NCBI GenBank assembly: GCA_016709385.1
Contig: JADJMW010000001.1
Coordinates: 620,001-684,000, forward strand
Length of the DNA stretch: 64,000 nucleotides
Direction of reading: 5' to 3'
DNA from: Candidatus Rubrivivax defluviihabitans
GTDB lineage: Bacteria; Pseudomonadota; Gammaproteobacteria; Burkholderiales; Burkholderiaceae_C
Shown here: positions 5,944 to 14,178 of the stretch, one piece after another
Position numbering within the stretch: the first letter of the stretch is position 1
Layout: each line of letters begins with the position of its first letter
The notes under the pieces: generated by a model
Seen by the model: the letters and a program-made list of their open reading frames with translations, nothing else
Told to the model about the DNA's origin: nothing
Database searches by the model: none
Position numbers and translations under genes: made by a program

Positions 5944-8820
5944 TCAGCGGCGCCGGCACGACGGTAGGTCAACCGCCGCCGCCAGCCAGCCATAACCCTG
6001 GGCTTGCGCCAGTTCCATCGACTGCCGGCGCGCGGCTTCCGCCGCCGGCCCGGCGTCGAGCTGCCCGATCAGGTGCAGCGCTTCGCAGCGCCACTCCAGC
6101 AACTCGGTGCGTTGCGCCACCGCCGCCTGTCGGCGGGACGCCTCCAGCGCGCGCGCGGCATCGCCATGCCGGGCGGCGGCGGCGGCCTGCGCCCGCCAGT
6201 GCCGCACCTGCACCAGCGGATGGCGGCTGCGCTCGCTGAGCTGCTCCAGCGCGGCCAGCGCCGCCGCCTCCGGCGTGCCGGGTGCCGGCCCGTCGTCCAA
6301 GGCGGTCAGCACTTCCATCAACGCCAGGGCGCTGGCGCGCAGCGGCTCGGTCACCGACCCGGCCTGCGCGCGCGCGGCCAGCGTGGCCTCGCGCGCCGCT
6401 GCCGCATCGCCGGCCGCCCAGTGCAGGCGAGCACGCCGCACCAGAGCCTCGCTCACGAACAGGGCCGAACCCTGCCGCAGGCCGAGTTGGTGCGCACGCG
6501 CCAGCGTCTCCAGCGCCTCGCCAAAGCGTCCGCCGCTGGCCAGCGTGGACCCGAGCACCAGGCACGACAAGGCTTCGGTGTGGGCCACGCCGGCCCAGCT
6601 TTGCAGGCTGCGCCGCGCCATGGCCTCGGCCGTGGCCAGATCGCCCAGCGCATGGCTCATGACGGCCAGGTCGTTCTCGATCGTGAGGCCGCGGCAGTAG
6701 TCCGGGTGCTGCGCCAGCAGCTGCTCGAAGACCTGCCGCGCTTCGCGCACGGCGCCGCTGAACCAGTGGATCTGGGCCTCGAACGACAGCACCACGGCCG
6801 GGGCCGCGCCGGCCTGCCGCAGCCCCTGCAGCGATGCCGCCGCGGCACCGAAATCGCCTTCGCGCATGGCGGCCTCGATCAGCACCGGGTGTGCTTCCAG
6901 CAACACGTCGCGCGCCAGGCCGGGCAGGCGTTCGCGCAGCGCGATGGCCAGTTCGCCGGCCTGTGCCAGGTCGCCGCTGAAGACGGCGTTGTCGACCAGT
7001 CCGGCGAGCGCATGCGCCTCGATCGTCTGCCGCGCGAGCCCCGACGGCAGGCGGCAGGCGCGCACCTGCACCGACTCCAGCGCGCGCCGGCCGGCGACCA
7101 GGTCGTCGAACAGGTGCTCCTGCGCCAGCATGATCTCGGCGCGCAGCGCCAGAGCCTCGTCCTTGGTGGCGCCTTGCAGGTCGCGCAGCGCGGCCAGGGC
7201 GCCGGCATGTTCACCACGCTCGCGCAGGCGTTGCGCGGCGCGCAGGACGTAGGGCCACGCGGCCTCGACGTCGCCCGCGCAGCGCCAGTGGGAGGCGATC
7301 GTCTCCGGCTCCGCGCCTTCGTCTGCCAGGCGGCACGCCATGCGCCGGTGCAATTCGGCGGCGCGGGCCGGGGTCAGGCCCGCCAGCATGGCCTCGCGTA
7401 CCAGGTCGTGGCGGCACGCGGTGCCCTGCAGCAGACCCTGCTGCTGCGCGCATTCGACGGCCGCCAGCGTCGTGGGCAGGTCCAGCCCCGCCACGCTCGC
7501 GAGCTGCGCCAGCGTGGGGCGGCCGATCGCGATGGCCGCGGCGTCGACCACGGCGCGGGCCGGCTCGGGCAGCAGGTCGCGGCGCCGCTGCAACATGCCC
7601 GCCACACGCTCGGGCAAGGGCAGGTGCGGCAGCTGGTCGGGGTGGCAGTCGTTCGTCAGCGACTGCATCAGCTCGATGGCGCAAAAGGCATTGCCGGCGG
7701 TGTAGGACCACAGTGCGTCGAGCCAGGCATGCGGGCGCGGAAAAGCCTCCGGTCCGGCCAGGTCGGGCCGCCGGTCGTGCAGCAGCGCATTGAGCGCATC
7801 GCGGTCCAGGCCCTGCAGCGTGACCACCCCCGCCACCCCCGCGGCCTGCAGCGAACGCAGCGCCTCCGATGCCGACGCCGACAGTTCGCCGCTGCGTGCC
7901 GTGGCCACCCAGCGCAGCCGGCTGCGGTGGGCCAGCATGACCAGCCATTCGAGCGTGGCTGCATCGGCCCACTGCAGGTCGTCCACCGCCAGCAGGCCGG
8001 CGTGCCGCTCGGCCGCGCGCGCCAGCCCCTCGAACAAGCGCACACGCGCGGTGATGGCGTCCAGCGGCGGCAAGGGCTCGTCGGGGGCGGTGTCGGGCAG
8101 CAGGCGTGCCACATCCAGACGGTAGGCGCCCAGGTCCTGCAGCCAGTGCGGATGGCCGTTGAAGAGTTCGGCCACGGCGCCGAAGGCCATCTGGCTCAGG
8201 CCTTCGCGGCAGCGCAGCCAGGCCAGCCCGGCGAAGGCCTCGGCCACGAGCCGGCTCTTGCCGACGCCGGCTTCGCCCTCGACCACCAGCACGGGCAGCC
8301 GCGAGGCGCGCAAGCGCGCCAGTTCGACGCGACGGCCGTAGAAGTCCGCGCCGGCCGCAGCCTTGGCTGCGGGTTCGTCGGCTTCGAGCGTGCTCGCCGC
8401 AGCCGCAAGCCCCTGCGGCAAGCGGCCCTGCCAGCTTTGGCGCCAGGTGCGCAGCCAGCGATCGAACGGCTCGAACTCCGGCAACTCGAAGCCCAGCGCC
8501 GGCGTGCCGCTGCCGGGGGCTGCGCCGGCCAGGTCGGTGGGCGGAGCCCAGCGGAGGCGGCGCCGCTCGACCTGGATCGGCTCGTCGATGCCCAGGCGGG
8601 CCAGCAGCCGGCGCGCCTTGTGCAGATTCACGCGCAGGTTCAGCGCGGCCGACGCGTCGCTGTGGTCCGGCCAGAACAGGGCGGCCAGCTCAGCGCGTGA
8701 CATCCAGTGCCCGTGACGCGCCAGCACCAGCAGCAGCGCCGCCGGCAAGACCACCGGCAAGGGCTGGGCCTGCAAGCTGTCGGTTTGCCAGCGCATGGGG
8801 CCCAGAAGGCACAGGTTCAT
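5944..8820 (-). CDS. Large SARP-like transcriptional regulator with AAA/NTPase and TPR regions
   Basis: A 958-residue multidomain protein. Residues about 1-95 form an OmpR/SARP-type winged helix (CLLGPMRW, then LVLARHGHWMSRAELAALFWPD and LHKARRLL). About 160-500 is a STAND-type NTPase with Walker A GEAGVGKS near 182-189 and Walker B LLAVDDLQWAD near 275. From about 500 to the end run helical repeats of TPR type rich in Ala, Leu and Glu. There is no C-terminal LuxR helix-turn-helix, so DNA binding must come from the N-terminus, as in AfsR-like proteins. Such proteins integrate a ligand or partner signal with ATP hydrolysis. Its target is probably the divergent exported protein at 9057, whose promoter region carries 11-bp repeats. 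Confidence 0.8.
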   Translation of the reverse strand: MNLCLLGPMRWQTDSLQAQPLPVVLPAALLLVLARHGHWMSRAELAALFWPDHSDASAALNLRVNLHKARRLLARLGIDEPIQVERRRLRWAPPTDLAGAAPGSGTPALGFELPEFEPFDRWLRTWRQSWQGRLPQGLAAAASTLEADEPAAKAAAGADFYGRRVELARLRASRLPVLVVEGEAGVGKSRLVAEAFAGLAWLRCREGLSQMAFGAVAELFNGHPHWLQDLGAYRLDVARLLPDTAPDEPLPPLDAITARVRLFEGLARAAERHAGLLAVDDLQWADAATLEWLVMLAHRSRLRWVATARSGELSASASEALRSLQAAGVAGVVTLQGLDRDALNALLHDRRPDLAGPEAFPRPHAWLDALWSYTAGNAFCAIELMQSLTNDCHPDQLPHLPLPERVAGMLQRRRDLLPEPARAVVDAAAIAIGRPTLAQLASVAGLDLPTTLAAVECAQQQGLLQGTACRHDLVREAMLAGLTPARAAELHRRMACRLADEGAEPETIASHWRCAGDVEAAWPYVLRAAQRLRERGEHAGALAALRDLQGATKDEALALRAEIMLAQEHLFDDLVAGRRALESVQVRACRLPSGLARQTIEAHALAGLVDNAVFSGDLAQAGELAIALRERLPGLARDVLLEAHPVLIEAAMREGDFGAAAASLQGLRQAGAAPAVVLSFEAQIHWFSGAVREARQVFEQLLAQHPDYCRGLTIENDLAVMSHALGDLATAEAMARRSLQSWAGVAHTEALSCLVLGSTLASGGRFGEALETLARAHQLGLRQGSALFVSEALVRRARLHWAAGDAAAAREATLAARAQAGSVTEPLRASALALMEVLTALDDGPAPGTPEAAALAALEQLSERSRHPLVQVRHWRAQAAAAARHGDAARALEASRRQAAVAQRTELLEWRCEALHLIGQLDAGPAAEAARRQSMELAQAQGYGWLAAAVDLPSCRRR

Positions 8821-8912
8821 GCAAAACCACCTCGCTGCGGGCCGCGGGGAGAACCGCGAGGACCGCGGGAACCGCCAGGAACGGCAGCGGCACCGAGTGC
8901 CACCGGGGATGC

Positions 8913-8947
8913 GTTAATGGACGCTTGTTAACGGACGATTAACGACG
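8913..8947. repeat. Three tandem GTTAAnGGACG-like direct repeats, possible regulator binding site
   Basis: GTTAATGGACG (8913), GTTAACGGACG (8927) and ATTAACGACG (8938) stand head to tail, 14 and 11 bp apart. SARP-type regulators are known to bind tandem repeats spaced about one helical turn, and a SARP-domain regulator starts 93 nt away on the reverse strand. The site lies 110 nt before the small exported-protein gene. The repeats are plain in the sequence; the binding role is inference. Confidence 0.45.
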
Positions 8948-8965
8948 GCCAGTCTACAAGGACCG

Positions 8966-8994
8966 AGGCCGGCCGTGGGGTCCCGGGCCGGCCT
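8966..8994. repeat. Inverted repeat with 9-bp arms
   Basis: AGGCCGGCC (8966-8974) and GGCCGGCCT (8986-8994) are exact complements around an 11-nt loop. It lies in the leader or promoter of the gene at 9057, just downstream of the tandem repeats. It may be an RNA hairpin in the 5' untranslated region or a binding site. No T-run follows, so a terminator is unlikely. Confidence 0.4.
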
Positions 8995-9056
8995 TCGACA
9001 CGCAGTGCGGTGCACCGCGGGTTGGCGCGGGGATCCATCGACCGCAAGGAGGAATC

Positions 9057-9422
9057 ATGAAACACGTCTTCGGCTTGATCACCCTGAGCATCGGCCTGGC
9101 CTCCTGGGGCACGGCGGTGCACGCGCAAGAGCCCGCCGCCCTGGCCGAGGCGGAATTCGAGGCCGGACACCATGCCATCGCCCTGGCGCTGTTCGAGCAT
9201 CGGGCCGTCGCCGGCGACAGCGCCGCGGCCGAGCGGGCGGGACAGATGATCTACGACAGCGCGGCGGCTGACGGCGCTGCCGCGACCGAGGAACAGTGGC
9301 GCGCCCTGCGCTACCTGGGGCAGGCGGCGACGGCCGGGCGACCCGGCGCACGGCAACTGATGCAACGCGTGCTGCCCCCAGCGACCACCGAGGAGTACGT
9401 GCCCGGCCCGGCCGGCTGCTGA
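9057..9422 (+). CDS. Small exported protein of unknown function
   Basis: A 121-residue protein with a clear signal peptide (MKHVFGLITLSIGLASWGTAVHAQ) and a strong AAGGAGGA ribosome site. The mature part is acidic and helical, with repeats resembling a single Sel1/TPR-like unit (FEAGHHAIALALFEHRAVAGDSAAAERAGQ) and a second one (EEQWRALRYLGQAATAGRPGARQLMQRVL). It ends in Cys. I recognise no named family. It is probably periplasmic and is divergent from the SARP-like regulator with a 236-nt shared promoter region, which suggests the regulator controls it. Confidence 0.75.
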   Translation: MKHVFGLITLSIGLASWGTAVHAQEPAALAEAEFEAGHHAIALALFEHRAVAGDSAAAERAGQMIYDSAAADGAAATEEQWRALRYLGQAATAGRPGARQLMQRVLPPATTEEYVPGPAGC

Positions 9423-9443
9423 GGCGGGTGCCGCTGCGCCGGG

Positions 9444-9599
9444 CTACGCGCGGCGGCGCACCATCGCGGCCAGGCCAGCCAGGCCGGCCAGCATCAGCCA
9501 CCACTGCGCCGGTTCGGGCACGTGAGCCACGATCTGGCGCGCAAAGCCGGGTGGCATCGGCCGCGAAGGATCGGTGGCCGGGCCGTGGGTGGCCAGCAT
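9444..9599 (-). CDS. Short PEP-CTERM tail protein or gene remnant
   Basis: The 51-residue product ends in a textbook PEP-CTERM sorting signal: VPEP, a transmembrane stretch (WWLMLAGLAGLAAM) and a final VRRRA cluster. Exosortase systems process such tails. The frame lacks an N-terminal signal peptide, which true PEP-CTERM proteins need, and no good ribosome site precedes ATG 9599. The open frame runs further upstream into the end of nrdG without a better start. It is most likely the remnant of a larger gene, or a real start has been lost. It lies 83 nt downstream of nrdG on the same strand. Confidence 0.45.
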   Translation of the reverse strand: MLATHGPATDPSRPMPPGFARQIVAHVPEPAQWWLMLAGLAGLAAMVRRRA

Positions 9600-9682
9600 G
9601 CCAGTGTGGGCGCCCGAGCGCGAAGGTGGCGCTGACTCGTGGTCCCGCAAGCGCAGGGTCGTGCTGAGGGCCCTTGCCGCGG

Positions 9683-10465
9683 TCAGCCGCGACGCAGCGT
9701 CATCGCCGGCAGCCGCTGGCGCAGGCGCTGCAGGGTGGCGGGCGACGGATAGTCCGACGCCACCGCTGGCAAGTCGCTGGCCGCGCCCTGGGTGCGAAAG
9801 ATCTGCAACGCCCACTGCGCCACGCCGGCTTCGGCCAGCTCGTCGGCAAGCTGCAACAGCGCTGCGTCGTCCAGCAACGTCGGGTGCGCCGTGGTGCGGC
9901 ACTCGTAGGCCAGGCCGGTGGCCCGGCTTTGCTGCACCAGCGTGGCGAGGCTGCGGCGCACCGCGTCGGCGCCGTGGCGCGTTTGCGTCACGCGGTCATG
10001 ACGGGCCGCGTCGGCCAGCGGCGCCTTGATGTCCAGGCCCACCCAGTCGACCAGCGGCAACACCGCCTGCAGCCGCTGCGTGTAGATGCCGGCGCTGTGC
10101 AGGCCGACCTTGAAGCCGAGCGCACGCACCTCGGCGATGGCCTGGGGCAGGGCCGGGTCGACCGTAGGCTCGCCGCCGCTGAAGACCACGGCGTCGAGCA
10201 GGCCGGCGCGCCGGCGCAGCAACTCCAGGACCTCGCTCCAGCTCGGCCCCTGGTCCTGGCCGCGCGCTTGCAGGTGCGGGTTGTGGCAGTAGCCGCAGCG
10301 CCAGGGGCAGCCTTGCACGAAGACCACGGCCGCCAACTGGCCCGGATAGTCGATGGAGGTGAACGGCGTCAGCCCGCCCACCTGCAGGCGGCGCGCCGCC
10401 GCCGGCGTGCCCGCCGTCGCCGTCGCGCGCGCTGCCGTTTCCGGGCCGGCGACCGCGGCGCTCAC
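9683..10465 (-). CDS. nrdG: Anaerobic ribonucleotide reductase activase NrdG (radical SAM)
   Basis: A 260-residue radical SAM enzyme with the CxxxCxxC cluster motif CPWRCGYC preceded by the family signature GGLTPFTSIDYPGQLAAVVF, and a later SGGEPT SAM-binding turn. It generates the glycyl radical on NrdD under anoxia. Length and layout match NrdG-type activases of the longer, PFL-activase-like branch. The start is GTG 10465, overlapping the stop of the small nrdD gene in a GTGA arrangement, so translation is coupled. The N-terminal 25 residues are Ala-rich and unconserved. Confidence 0.92.
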   Translation of the reverse strand: MSAAVAGPETAARATATAGTPAAARRLQVGGLTPFTSIDYPGQLAAVVFVQGCPWRCGYCHNPHLQARGQDQGPSWSEVLELLRRRAGLLDAVVFSGGEPTVDPALPQAIAEVRALGFKVGLHSAGIYTQRLQAVLPLVDWVGLDIKAPLADAARHDRVTQTRHGADAVRRSLATLVQQSRATGLAYECRTTAHPTLLDDAALLQLADELAEAGVAQWALQIFRTQGAASDLPAVASDYPSPATLQRLRQRLPAMTLRRG

Positions 10466-10662
10466 TGCACGACGGCTTCGACGAAGTGCACGCGCTCGTG
10501 GAATTCGCCCTGCTTGCCGATGTTGAACGAAGCCACCGGGCGGTGGTAGCCCATGACCCGAGTCCAGACCTCGCAGCGCTGACGCTCGTCGTCGCGCAGC
10601 GTGACCGTGGCGCTATCGGCCGTGGCGCGTTCCTGCTGCAGTTCGATGCTCGTGGTGTTCAT
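10462..10662 (-). CDS. Separate glycyl-radical domain of anaerobic ribonucleotide reductase (NrdD C-terminal part)
   Basis: A 66-residue protein whose second half, RCEVWTRVMGYHRPVASF followed by NIGKQGEFHERVHF, corresponds to the C-terminal end of full-length NrdD, including the R-V-x-G-Y glycyl-radical motif and the G-K-Q-E run. In E. coli and most bacteria this segment is fused to NrdD. Here the large NrdD stops before it. A 37-nt spacer with its own AAGGAG ribosome site separates the genes, so this is a designed second gene and not a simple frameshift. It ends overlapping nrdG. The protein presumably docks to NrdD to deliver the radical glycine. Confidence 0.8.
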   Translation of the reverse strand: MNTTSIELQQERATADSATVTLRDDERQRCEVWTRVMGYHRPVASFNIGKQGEFHERVHFVEAVVQ

Positions 10663-10699
10663 TCGGGTCTCCTTCTCGATGGCGGGTGGTTGTGGGTGG

Positions 10700-12736
10700 T
10701 CAGGCGGCGGCCAGGCGCTTCTTCTTCGCCAGCCGTTCCTCGTCGCACCTGGGGCAGAACTCGTGCTGCCCGCCCAGGTAACCGTGCGTCGGGCAGATCG
10801 AAAACGTGGGCGTGACCGTGATGTAGGGCAGCCGGAAACGCGAGAGCGCGCGCCTGACGAGTTCGCGGCAGGCCGCGGCGCTGGACAGCGGTTCGTTCAT
10901 GTACAGGTGCAGCACCGTGCCGCCGGTGTACTTGCGCTGCAGTTCGTCCTGCCGCTGCAGGGCCTCGAACGGGTCGTCGGTGAAACCCACCGGCAGCTGC
11001 GAGCTGTTGGTGTAGTAGGGCTGCTCGGCCGTGCCCGCCTGCAGGATGGCGGGGAAGCGCTTCTTGTCTTCCTTGGCGAAGCGGTAGGTGGTGCCCTCGG
11101 CCGGCGTGGCCTCCAGGTTGTAGAGGTGACCGGTTTCCTCCTGGAACGCCACCATGCGGTCGCGCACATGGTCGAGCAGCCGCACCACCAGCGCGTGGCC
11201 GCGCGGGTCGGTGATGTCGTAGGCGTCGGCACTGAAGTTGCGAACCATCTCGTTGAGGCCGTTCACGCCCAGCGTGCTGAAGTGGTTGCGCAGCGTGCCC
11301 AGATAGCGCCGGGTGTACGGAAACAGGCCCTGGTCGATGAGGCGCTGGATGACCTTGCGCTTGATCTCCAGGCTCTGCTTGCCCAGTTCCAGCAGTTCGT
11401 CCAGCCGCGCCAGCAGCGCCGGCTCGTCGCCCGCGTGCAGGTGGCCCAGTCGCGCGCAATTGACGGTGACCACGCCCACCGACCCGGTCTGCTCGGCCGA
11501 GCCGAACAGGCCGTTGCCGCGCTTGAGCAGTTCACGCAGGTCCAGCTGCAGCCGGCAGCACATGCTGCGCACCATGTGCGGCTCGAGGTCGGAATTGACG
11601 AAGTTCTGGAAGTACGGCAGGCCATAACGCGCCGTCATCTCGAACAGCGCCTCGGCATTCGGGCTCGTCCAGTCGAAGTCCTTGGTGATGTTGTAGGTGG
11701 GGATCGGGAAGGTGAAGGCGCGGCCGCGCGAATCGCCGGCCATCATCACATCGATATAGGCGCGGTTGATGAGGTCCATCTCGGCCTGCAGCTCGCCGTA
11801 GCTGAAGGGCATGTCTTGCCCGGCGATCACCGGCACCTGTTCGCGCAGGTCTTCCGGGCAGACCCAGTCGAAGGTGAGGTTGGTGAAGGGCGTCTGCGTG
11901 CCCCAGCGCGAGGGCACGTTGAGGTTGTAGACCAGCTCCTGGATGCACTGGCGCACCTGCTCGTAGCTCATGCGGTCCTGGCGCACGAAGGGCGCCAGGT
12001 AGGTGTCGAAGGAGCTGAAGGCCTGCGCGCCGGCCCACTCGTTCTGCAGCGTGCCGAGGAAGTTGACGATCTGGCCGACGGCGCTGCTCAGGTGCTTCGG
12101 CGGCCCGGCCTCGACCTTGCCGGGCACGCCGTTCAGGCCCTCGTGCAGCAGCGTGCGCAGGCTCCAGCCGGCGCAGTAGCCGCTGAGCATGTCGAGGTCG
12201 TGGATGTGGATGTCGGCCTGCCGGTGGGCTTGCCCGGCTTCGGGCGGGTAGACGTGGTCGAGCCAGTAGTTGGCGATGACCTTGCCCGAGACGTTGAGGA
12301 TCAGCCCGCCCAGCGAATAACCCTGGTTGGCATTGGCGTTGACGCGCCAGTCGCGCTGCTGCAGGTATTCGGAGACCGAGGCCTCGACGTCGACCAGCGT
12401 GCGCTTGGCGTCGCGCAGCTTGCGGTGCTGCTCGCGGTAGACGGTATAGGCGCGCAGCGTGCGACGGTGGCCGGCGGCGAACAAGGCGGCTTCCACCAGG
12501 TCCTGCACCTGCTCCACGTGCGGCGTGAGCGGTGGCGCGCCGGGGGCAGCCACCTGCGCGGCCAGGGCGGGCAACACGGCCTCGTTGGTGAGGCGAAGCG
12601 CCTCGTCGTCGCCGAACTCACCGCTGGCATGGCCGGCGCGGCTGAGCGCCGAGGCGATGCGAGCGGCATCGAAGGCGCGCACGCTGCCGTCGCGCTTGAT
12701 CAGGTGGGTGGTTGCCGCGGTCGCTTCGATGGTCAT
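10700..12736 (-). CDS. nrdD: Anaerobic ribonucleoside-triphosphate reductase, large (catalytic) part, class III
   Basis: A 678-residue class III ribonucleotide reductase. An ATP-cone occupies about residues 8-105 (IKRDGSVRAFDAARIASAL). The barrel follows, with segments such as HIHDLDMLSGYCAGWSL, PSRWGTQTPFTNLTFD, IPTYNITKDFDW and VNCARLGHL. It reduces NTPs to dNTPs without oxygen. The chain ends PTFSICPTHGYLGGQHEFCPRC plus a short basic tail. The zinc-binding knuckle is present but the glycyl-radical RVxGY segment that should follow is missing, and is encoded by the next gene. An FNR/DNR box lies 95 nt upstream of the ATG. Confidence 0.93.
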   Translation of the reverse strand: MTIEATAATTHLIKRDGSVRAFDAARIASALSRAGHASGEFGDDEALRLTNEAVLPALAAQVAAPGAPPLTPHVEQVQDLVEAALFAAGHRRTLRAYTVYREQHRKLRDAKRTLVDVEASVSEYLQQRDWRVNANANQGYSLGGLILNVSGKVIANYWLDHVYPPEAGQAHRQADIHIHDLDMLSGYCAGWSLRTLLHEGLNGVPGKVEAGPPKHLSSAVGQIVNFLGTLQNEWAGAQAFSSFDTYLAPFVRQDRMSYEQVRQCIQELVYNLNVPSRWGTQTPFTNLTFDWVCPEDLREQVPVIAGQDMPFSYGELQAEMDLINRAYIDVMMAGDSRGRAFTFPIPTYNITKDFDWTSPNAEALFEMTARYGLPYFQNFVNSDLEPHMVRSMCCRLQLDLRELLKRGNGLFGSAEQTGSVGVVTVNCARLGHLHAGDEPALLARLDELLELGKQSLEIKRKVIQRLIDQGLFPYTRRYLGTLRNHFSTLGVNGLNEMVRNFSADAYDITDPRGHALVVRLLDHVRDRMVAFQEETGHLYNLEATPAEGTTYRFAKEDKKRFPAILQAGTAEQPYYTNSSQLPVGFTDDPFEALQRQDELQRKYTGGTVLHLYMNEPLSSAAACRELVRRALSRFRLPYITVTPTFSICPTHGYLGGQHEFCPRCDEERLAKKKRLAAA

Positions 12737-12824
12737 GGGTCTAGGGCTCCGGACACTAGATGTAGTGGTCGGCAGCGAGGCTAAACGCTAGCGGTAGCGT
12801 CCGCAATCCTGACTTGTCGAAGAC

Positions 12825-12838
12825 TTGAAGCAGATCAA
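12825..12838. promoter_or_regulatory. FNR/DNR-type box (TTGA-N6-TCAA) upstream of nrdD
   Basis: TTGAAGCAGATCAA (reverse strand TTGATCTGCTTCAA) has both full half-sites and the extended TTGAT on the nrdD side. Its centre is 95 nt from the nrdD ATG. At -41.5 the transcript would begin near 12790, with a leader of about 54 nt; no convincing -10 hexamer is seen there. Regulation of class III reductases by FNR/DNR-type factors is established in several bacteria. The site also faces the methyltransferase gene at 12980. Confidence 0.65.
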
Positions 12839-12979
12839 GAAGGCTGGGTCCTCCCATGGCGTCGAGACGCGCTCGCGGGACGCCAGACGGGGGGCTGCGC
12901 TGAAGCATTGACCATGACGCGCCCTCGCTGGCATGCTGCACCCATGGACCCGCAGCCGACAACGGACCTGGAGGCCGCC

Positions 12980-14032
12980 ATGACCAACGAATCGAACTCG
13001 ACCGCGGCACCGAGCGCCGACGCGCAGACCGCGCGCATCTTCGCCTGGCGGCGCGGCTTCAACGCGATGCATCTGATCGACCTCGGCGAGCGCCTCGGGC
13101 TGTGGCAGGCGCTGGCCGATGCACCCGACTCGACGCCGGCCGATCTCGCCGCGCGGCTGGACCTGCATGCGCCCTACGTCGAGGTGTGGTGCACCACGGC
13201 CTACGGCTTCGAGCTGCTCGACTCCGACGACGGCGAGCGACTGCGCCTGGCGCCGCACATCGAGGAGACTCTCGCGCGCCCCAACCACCCGCGTTATCTC
13301 GGCGGCTACGTGCGCCTCGGAACGCAATTCGCGACCGAGGACTACCGTCGCGCGCCGCAGGCCTTCAAGACCGGCGAGACGGCTCCCTTCCAGGGCCGCA
13401 GCGAGGCCTTCGCGCAGGCCGTGGCACAGGCCGTCGCCGGCGTGAACCTGCTCGTCGCACGCAAGATCCTGCCCGGGCTGGGTGATGTCGCAGCCCGGCT
13501 CAATGCGGGCGGGACGCTGCTCGAGGTCGGCTGCGGCGCCGGCAGGCTGCAGCTGCAATTGGCGAAGGCCTTTGCCAACGCACGCTGTACCGGCATCGAC
13601 ATCGACCCGACCGGGCTCGCTGCCGCGCGCGCCGCGGTGCGCGAGGCCGGCTTCGAAGGCCGCGTGCAGATCGTCGAGGGCGATGTCGCGAGCGCTGTCG
13701 CGCCGGCGTCGTTCGATGTCGTCGTGATGGTCGAGGTGCTGCACGAGATCGCGCCGGCCATCCGCCCCGGCGTGGTCGCCGCCTGTGCGCGCGCCTTGCG
13801 CCCGGGCGGCTGGCTCGTGATCGTCGACGAGACCTATCCCGCCACGCTCGCCGAGGCGCGGCTGCCGCAGTTCCAGTTTCCGCTGCAGACGGGGCTCGAG
13901 GAGCTGACGTGGGGCAACGTCGTGCCCACGCGCGCCGAGCAGGAGCGGCTGCTGCGCGGCGCGGGGTTCGCCGGCACGATCGAGCGCTCGATATTCGGCG
14001 AGGGCTTCACGCTGCTGGCGACGCAGCGCTGA
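12980..14032 (+). CDS. Class I SAM-dependent methyltransferase with N-terminal winged helix
   Basis: A 350-residue soluble protein. The first 110 residues resemble the dimerisation winged helix of O-methyltransferase-like proteins (GFNAMHLIDLGERLGLWQAL, then LAARLDLHAPYVEVW). The catalytic half carries the SAM motif LLEVGCGAGRLQLQLAKAF, the acidic loop GIDIDP, and a post-motif VMVEVLHEI and ALRPGGWLVIVDE. It transfers a methyl group to an unknown substrate. ATG 12980 has GGAG 6 nt upstream; an earlier in-frame ATG at 12908 has no ribosome site. No neighbouring pathway gene points to a substrate. Confidence 0.85.
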   Translation: MTNESNSTAAPSADAQTARIFAWRRGFNAMHLIDLGERLGLWQALADAPDSTPADLAARLDLHAPYVEVWCTTAYGFELLDSDDGERLRLAPHIEETLARPNHPRYLGGYVRLGTQFATEDYRRAPQAFKTGETAPFQGRSEAFAQAVAQAVAGVNLLVARKILPGLGDVAARLNAGGTLLEVGCGAGRLQLQLAKAFANARCTGIDIDPTGLAAARAAVREAGFEGRVQIVEGDVASAVAPASFDVVVMVEVLHEIAPAIRPGVVAACARALRPGGWLVIVDETYPATLAEARLPQFQFPLQTGLEELTWGNVVPTRAEQERLLRGAGFAGTIERSIFGEGFTLLATQR

Positions 14033-14178
14033 CGCCAATGAAGCGTCGTGTCGGCTAGGCAGGGCGAGTCAGAGCGAAGCCCTCGTGGCCCGGCGAGCGT
14101 CGTCGCAGGCACCGTGCGAAAGATCGAGCTCAGCGCGCCACCGTGTGTGACGCGGCCACGCGACCGGCAGCGCTGCTG

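Noticed and set aside
6004..8700. A very long open frame (about 898 codons) on the plus strand.
   Set aside because: It is antisense to the SARP-like regulator, whose domains and motifs are clear. The long opposite frame comes from GC bias; its product is low-complexity Gln/Arg/Ala-rich with no motifs.
10601..12784. Long open frame (about 727 codons) on the plus strand opposite nrdD.
   Set aside because: nrdD is unmistakable on the reverse strand. The opposite frame shows no family features.
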